Source: CAIYOL01 sp964494805 (GTDB taxonomy: Bacteria > Planctomycetota > Phycisphaerae > Sedimentisphaerales > Anaerobacaceae). Taken from it: a stretch of 64,000 bases of DNA. Under the pieces are notes generated by a model, which was given only the letters and a program-made list of their open reading frames with translations, was not told where the DNA came from and made no database searches. Shown one piece after another: positions 59,762 through 64,000 of the stretch. The position numbers and the translations under genes are program-made. The DNA lies in the NCBI GenBank assembly GCA_964494805.1, contig CAZBST010000002.1, positions 1 to 64,000 on the forward strand. The letters are read 5' to 3'. Numbering within the stretch: the stretch's first letter is position 1; each line of letters begins with the position of its first letter.

Positions 59762-60673
59762 ATGAGCATATTATCTGCCATCGGCAATACGCCGCTTGTA
59801 GAGTTAAACAAGCTTAACAGCAAAAACCCGAGGGTCAGAATCCTCGGAAAATACGAAGGCGCCAACCCCGGCGGCTCCATCAAAGACCGCCCTGCTTATT
59901 ATATGATAAAAAAAGCCGAGGAACTCGGACAACTAACGAAAGACAAAACCATACTTGAGCCGACATCCGGAAACACCGGGATAGCCCTGGCTATGATTGG
60001 CGCCGCTAAAGGATACCGCGTCAAACTTTGTATGCCCGAATGTGTCAGCACCGAAAGGCAGCATATCCTGCAGGCCCTAAATGCTGAGGTTGTCCTTACC
60101 CCTGCAAAAGAAGGCACCGATGGTGCCATAAGAAAGGCACACCAGCTTCTCGATGCCGAACCAGACAAGTACTATATGCCAAACCAGTTCACCAATGAGA
60201 ATAATGTCCTCGCCCATTACGAGACGACCGGCCCGGAAATCCTTTCCCAGACCAACGGAGAAATTGACATCTTTGTAGCCGGTATGGGAACAACCGGAAC
60301 CCTGATGGGCGTTCACAGGTTCTTCAAAGAGAAAAAGCCGGACGTCAAAATCATCGGAGTCGAGCCTCCCAAAGGGCACACAATTCAAGGCCTCAAAAAT
60401 ATGACCGAATCCATCGTTCCCCCAATTTATAACCCGAAAATGCTCGATAAAAAACTTACCGTTGACGACGGCCAGGCCTTTGAAACCACCCGTGCCCTCG
60501 CCTCGCAGGAAGGAATCTTTGTCGGAATGTCAAGTGGTGCAGCCGTCGCCGGCGCCTTACAAATAGCAAAAGATACGTCCTCCGGCACGATTGTCGTTAT
60601 CCTCCCCGACCGTGGCGACCGCTACCTCAGCACTACCCTCTTCCGCTCCATCTGCGCCAAATGCCCTCCATAA
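59762..60673 (+). CDS. cysM: cysteine synthase family protein
   Basis: PLP enzyme of the CysK/CysM family. The PLP lysine is in NPGGSIKDR, the substrate loop is PTSGNTG, the phosphate-binding loop GMGTTGTL, and EGIFVGMSSGAA forms the PLP-ring contact. It makes cysteine from an activated serine and sulfide. The length of 303 and its sequence type lean to CysM, but the acceptor (O-acetylserine or O-phosphoserine) cannot be told. The GGAGAAAT site and ATG at 59762 are used. Confidence 0.9.
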   Translation: MSILSAIGNTPLVELNKLNSKNPRVRILGKYEGANPGGSIKDRPAYYMIKKAEELGQLTKDKTILEPTSGNTGIALAMIGAAKGYRVKLCMPECVSTERQHILQALNAEVVLTPAKEGTDGAIRKAHQLLDAEPDKYYMPNQFTNENNVLAHYETTGPEILSQTNGEIDIFVAGMGTTGTLMGVHRFFKEKKPDVKIIGVEPPKGHTIQGLKNMTESIVPPIYNPKMLDKKLTVDDGQAFETTRALASQEGIFVGMSSGAAVAGALQIAKDTSSGTIVVILPDRGDRYLSTTLFRSICAKCPP

Positions 60674-60693
60674 TCCTTAAAAGGAACCAATAA

Positions 60694-61893
60694 GTGACCG
60701 GCATTAGAAGAGAAAGCATAGAAAAGCTCATTCAGGTAAGCAAGAGTGTGATTCAGGATAGTTCTCGGGAAAATGGCGCAATCATCGCCGCCGATTCAGA
60801 TAAATTGATTTATCCGTCCACCACACAGGACTACAGATATGTTTGGGTTCGGGACGCATCATATATATGTATATCTGCGGACTTGCTGGGATTAAGGCAA
60901 ATCCCGGAAAGGTTTTTCGACTGGTGTCTTAATAGGGCCGAGGGCTTTAAAAAGACAGCCTTTTTTTATAACGCATACAGCACAAACGGCACCATCACCG
61001 GCACACTGATACAACCTGCAGACCTGAAACTTCCTCGACAAGTCAGAAACAGATATATACACATCATACACCATGGAACGCAATTCCAGCCGGACCAGAA
61101 CGGCTCTTTGCTGATTGCAATAGGCCACCACATAAAACATTTTGCTATCGGTAACATATCTAAATTTAAAAAACTAATAGAAAAAACCGCTTCAGGTATC
61201 TCTGCTTCTTGGAAAAATAAGAAGTTCACTTTGCCCTGTTTTGATTTGTGGGAGGAAAGATGCGTCCTTCCCGCGCAAAAAAGGTATCATACCTACTCTT
61301 TGGCTATGTGCATAGCTGGTCTGCAAACTGCAATCGAGCTTTTGGGTAAAAAGAAAAACTGGCTGCGAACAGAAAAAGAAATGTCAGATGTCTTCTGCGA
61401 TATTTATTCACACAGCGCAAACCTCATTCCAAGAACATATACTAAAGGCAAATTAGCCGAACGTCGCAAAGTTAGAAAAGATGATTTCCGCCCAGACGCT
61501 TCACTTCTCGGATTGGTCTACCCCTCAGGCATATTAGATCCCTTCGATAGCAAAATGAAGAACACCGTCGACGAAATAATAGAAAAAAACACAACAGCCG
61601 GTGGAGGCCTGTTAAGATACCCGCGGGACATTTACTGCGGCGGAGTACAGAAAGGCTGCGTAACTTTAACAGGAGCTGGTGCCTGGCCCCTACTTAATTT
61701 CTGGATGTCTATCTACTTTTGTCTCCGTAAAGACAGGAAAAACGCAGAGAAATACTTCATCTGGCCCCTGGAAAGAATAAACAAATACATCCCTGAACAA
61801 ATATTCAAAAGCAAAACAAAACTTTCTGTATGTCCGCTTGTATGGTCCCACTCTATGTTTATAATAGCCGCAAAGCTCCTCGGCTACATATAG
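60694..61893 (+). CDS. glycoside hydrolase family 15 (glucoamylase-like) protein
   Basis: A 399-residue alpha/alpha-barrel protein of the GH15 type. TQDYRYVWVRDASY carries the family's W-x-R-D signature, and DLWEERCVLPAQKRYHTYSLAM contains the probable catalytic acid Glu. A second Glu near the C-terminus (YIPEQIF) could be the base. Family members cut alpha-glucosidic bonds in starch, glycogen or trehalose from the nonreducing end. No signal peptide is seen, so glycogen or trehalose turnover in the cytoplasm is more likely. The start is a GTG with AAGGAA upstream. Confidence 0.82.
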   Translation: MTGIRRESIEKLIQVSKSVIQDSSRENGAIIAADSDKLIYPSTTQDYRYVWVRDASYICISADLLGLRQIPERFFDWCLNRAEGFKKTAFFYNAYSTNGTITGTLIQPADLKLPRQVRNRYIHIIHHGTQFQPDQNGSLLIAIGHHIKHFAIGNISKFKKLIEKTASGISASWKNKKFTLPCFDLWEERCVLPAQKRYHTYSLAMCIAGLQTAIELLGKKKNWLRTEKEMSDVFCDIYSHSANLIPRTYTKGKLAERRKVRKDDFRPDASLLGLVYPSGILDPFDSKMKNTVDEIIEKNTTAGGGLLRYPRDIYCGGVQKGCVTLTGAGAWPLLNFWMSIYFCLRKDRKNAEKYFIWPLERINKYIPEQIFKSKTKLSVCPLVWSHSMFIIAAKLLGYI

Positions 61894-61894
61894 C

Positions 61895-64000
61895 TCAATA
61901 GTCAATTCGATATGCTTCAGATAAAACTTTAATCGGATGCACCACCGTCGCACCGCTTATATGCTCTATTTGCATCTTGCACGCGCTGCATTCGGTCAAC
62001 ACATACTTGAAAGATACTTTTTCCAGCGATTCCTTTAATCTTGCAGCTATCTGCTCCGAAAGCTCATAATTTTTCTTATTAAACCCGAACGTCCCCGCTA
62101 AGCCGCAGCAGCCGGCATCCAGTTCGGTTATCATAACAGGACAAAGTCTTCTCAGTAGCTCAACACCCGCCCTTCCGCCACCAATCGCATACAAATGACA
62201 CGGCTGATGGTAGACAAAAGCCTTCTTTATAGGACTCTTAGCAGGTCTTAATTTATTTTGCCTTGATAAATCCAGAAGATAACTCATCAGTTCGTTCGTG
62301 TTCTCCGAAACAAGTTGCGCATCTTCCCCCACAACAAAATATCTTAATTCCTGTTTCAGACACAACACCGCGCTCGGCTCCGAGCATACAATCTTATATC
62401 CGTCCCTAACCGCCTTGGCTAAATGTTTGACACTGTATGCCAAATCCTTGCGTGCCCTCTTGACGTTCCCATACACAATCGCCGGCAGCGGCACAGGCCT
62501 TTGCTTCGGCAAAATCACATCAATATCGTTGCGCCGCAAAACCTCAAGCACCGCAAAGCCCAGCTCGTGGTCATTATAATTTGCGTATGTATCCACAAAA
62601 TATGCGACCCTATCGACCGGCTTTTCAATCGGTGCAGATGCTTCAAGGTATTTCTGCCCTGCCCTCAGGAACGACCCGCCCGCAAAAGATGGCATACTCC
62701 TTCGCCGGTCCAACCCCGAAAATTTTTCTAAAAACCATTTGAAAATCGAAAGCCGCATAAAGAAATTCGAAATCGGCGAAAAAATACTGCCTAACATACT
62801 AAGATACCGGTTATGACTCAACGCCAGCTCCGCACGTCTCAGCCCCCGTCGTCTCACAAATTCCGCTCGTGCCGTTGCCATCAGTTTGGAAACATCAACC
62901 CCTGCCGGACATTCCACCGAGCACGCCTTGCAGTTCACGCACAAGTCCAGAAACTTCCTGAACTCCGCCGACTCGAAATCTTTTTTCTCTAACTGCCCCG
63001 TCGCCCAAAAACGGAGTATATTCGCTTTCGCCCGCGAGCTGCCAAGCTCCTCACCCACCGCCCGAAACACCGGGCACATCCGCAAATCGGATTCTCTGCT
63101 CAGGCAAACGCCGCACCCGCTGCACTGCTCAATCTCGGTGCGTAATTCATCCTTTCCGAAGTACAAATCCGTTTTAAGTCTCTCCGGCTCCAATTTATGC
63201 CCGGCCCGCAAATTTCTGACCATAACATCGCCATCATCGCTGATAATTTTACCGGGATTCATTACCCCATCAGGGTCGAACACATTCTTAATCGCCCGCA
63301 GCAGTTCGTAAAATTCATCACCGTATTGCCGCCGCAGAAAAGCCGCCCTCACCAGCCCAACTGCATGCTCACCGCTGATTGTCCCACCAAGCGCCCACGC
63401 AAGCTCGAAAACATCATTCGCAATCGACCGCATCTTCTCCACGTCGGCCGGGGCGCTCAAATCCAAGTATGGCCGTATATGCAGCTCACCGTCGCCGGCG
63501 TGACCATAAAAAGACATCGCAATATCATATCGCTTCCCGATTTTCTCCAGACCCGAAATATATTCCGTCAGCCGCCTGTTTCCGACCGAAACATCCTCAA
63601 CAAACGGAACTGGGTGTTTTCCGCATCTTTTTCTTTCGAGTAGCGCCGCTGCATCCTTGCGTGACTTCCACAATCGCTCCTGCTTCTCCGGCTCAAAAAT
63701 AACCTCACGCCTACAGGCTGACTTCCCAACTTGCAAATCGGTGGCTTCTATTTTTTCTTTCACCTGCTCTGCTGTTTCACCGGTATGCTCAATCAAAAGG
63801 GTAGCGACACCACCGGTAGGCAAAATATCCTGATGCTCAGGAAGTGCCTCAATCGCCATATCAATCAAAGTCCTGTCCATCAGCTCGCACGCCGATGCAC
63901 CACTGTCAACAATAACCGGCACCGCCTGCGCCATCTTTTCAAACGAGTCAAACACAAGCTGCAATAGCCCCTTCGCCTTTGGCACCGCAACTGTCCCGAG
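61895..64000 (-). CDS. FAD-linked oxidase / Fe-S protein, N-terminus cut by the window edge
   Basis: The frame stays open to base 64000, so only the last 701 residues are seen; the first ATG-like start is not the real one. Residues 1-270 match the C-terminal part of FAD-linked oxidases (FYGHAGDGELHIRPYLDLS, GEHAVGLVR). A two-cluster ferredoxin section follows (CSGCGVCLS...CPVF and CVNCKACSVECPAGV), then two CCG domains with YHQPCHL and ELDAGCCGLAGTFG. Full-length relatives are D-lactate or glycolate dehydrogenases of about 950-1000 residues. The electron acceptor is unknown. Confidence 0.85.
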   Translation of the reverse strand, partial: LGTVAVPKAKGLLQLVFDSFEKMAQAVPVIVDSGASACELMDRTLIDMAIEALPEHQDILPTGGVATLLIEHTGETAEQVKEKIEATDLQVGKSACRREVIFEPEKQERLWKSRKDAAALLERKRCGKHPVPFVEDVSVGNRRLTEYISGLEKIGKRYDIAMSFYGHAGDGELHIRPYLDLSAPADVEKMRSIANDVFELAWALGGTISGEHAVGLVRAAFLRRQYGDEFYELLRAIKNVFDPDGVMNPGKIISDDGDVMVRNLRAGHKLEPERLKTDLYFGKDELRTEIEQCSGCGVCLSRESDLRMCPVFRAVGEELGSSRAKANILRFWATGQLEKKDFESAEFRKFLDLCVNCKACSVECPAGVDVSKLMATARAEFVRRRGLRRAELALSHNRYLSMLGSIFSPISNFFMRLSIFKWFLEKFSGLDRRRSMPSFAGGSFLRAGQKYLEASAPIEKPVDRVAYFVDTYANYNDHELGFAVLEVLRRNDIDVILPKQRPVPLPAIVYGNVKRARKDLAYSVKHLAKAVRDGYKIVCSEPSAVLCLKQELRYFVVGEDAQLVSENTNELMSYLLDLSRQNKLRPAKSPIKKAFVYHQPCHLYAIGGGRAGVELLRRLCPVMITELDAGCCGLAGTFGFNKKNYELSEQIAARLKESLEKVSFKYVLTECSACKMQIEHISGATVVHPIKVLSEAYRIDY

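Noticed and set aside
61895..63985. GTG at 63985 as the start of the FAD/Fe-S protein
   Set aside because: The frame continues to the window edge and the FAD-binding N-terminal domain is missing, so the gene is truncated by the window.

Overview
The window reads as a chromosomal segment of a Gram-negative bacterium, most likely a planctomycete of the class Phycisphaerae. The clues are KDO-8-phosphate synthase and many lipoproteins (an outer membrane), secreted proteins with double-EF-hand dockerin-like tails, a PilX-like pilus protein, a DksA-type protein with only half of its zinc cysteines, and an endonuclease-type MutL. This is inference from protein families; no rRNA gene is present to settle it. 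Base composition is moderate over most of the window and clearly AT-richer in the restriction cluster (24.5-28.2 kb) and the glycosyltransferase islet (36.6-38.0 kb).

Layout. 0-1.6 kb: a lone Mrr-like nuclease with a 104-bp structured repeat behind it, then a hairpin array. 1.6-10.4 kb: coaE, rho, a secreted zinc metallopeptidase, valS, a DUF151 nuclease-like protein and a dockerin-tailed secreted protein. 10.4-12.1 kb (minus): lspA and a TPR lipoprotein. 12.4-19.3 kb (plus): gpmI, mutL, then a tight cobamide-uptake operon, btuF - DUF71 - btuC - btuD. 19.4-23.6 kb: a DksA-like protein, YacG, a polytopic membrane protein and a membrane-anchored nucleotide-sugar dehydratase. 24.0-28.2 kb (minus): a 44-aa membrane microprotein, the second copy of the 104-bp repeat, and a three-gene restriction-modification operon (methyltransferase, unknown zinc/nuclease-like protein, TdeIII-like endonuclease). 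28.4-36.5 kb (minus): a XerC/D recombinase, then tRNA-Pro followed by a leuS - DUF3795 - CYTH - lipid kinase - kdsA - radical SAM run. 36.6-38.1 kb: an AT-rich glycosyltransferase islet bounded by duplicated tRNA-Pro and priA 3'-end remnants. 38.1-40.8 kb (minus): priA and a small lipoprotein. 40.9-46.2 kb (plus): uvrB, nadC, birA and a fused lipB-lipA. 46.2-50.5 kb: small lipoprotein, PilX-like protein, beta-helix protein and a small gene split by an amber codon. 50.7-56 kb: lon, a lipoprotein, a 54-aa membrane protein, folP (with a second copy of its 3' end downstream) and pdxB. 56.1-64 kb: a FlgO-like lipoprotein, amrS, a TlpA-like protein, cysteine synthase, a GH15 glycosidase and the C-terminal two thirds of an FAD/Fe-S oxidoreductase cut by the window edge.

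Most genes are housekeeping. The accessory signal lies in four places: the restriction genes paired with a covarying structured repeat; the tRNA-Pro/priA islet; the folP 3'-end duplication with its microprotein; and the 46-50.5 kb stretch of small, partly broken surface genes. No CRISPR array, rRNA operon or insertion-sequence transposase was seen.
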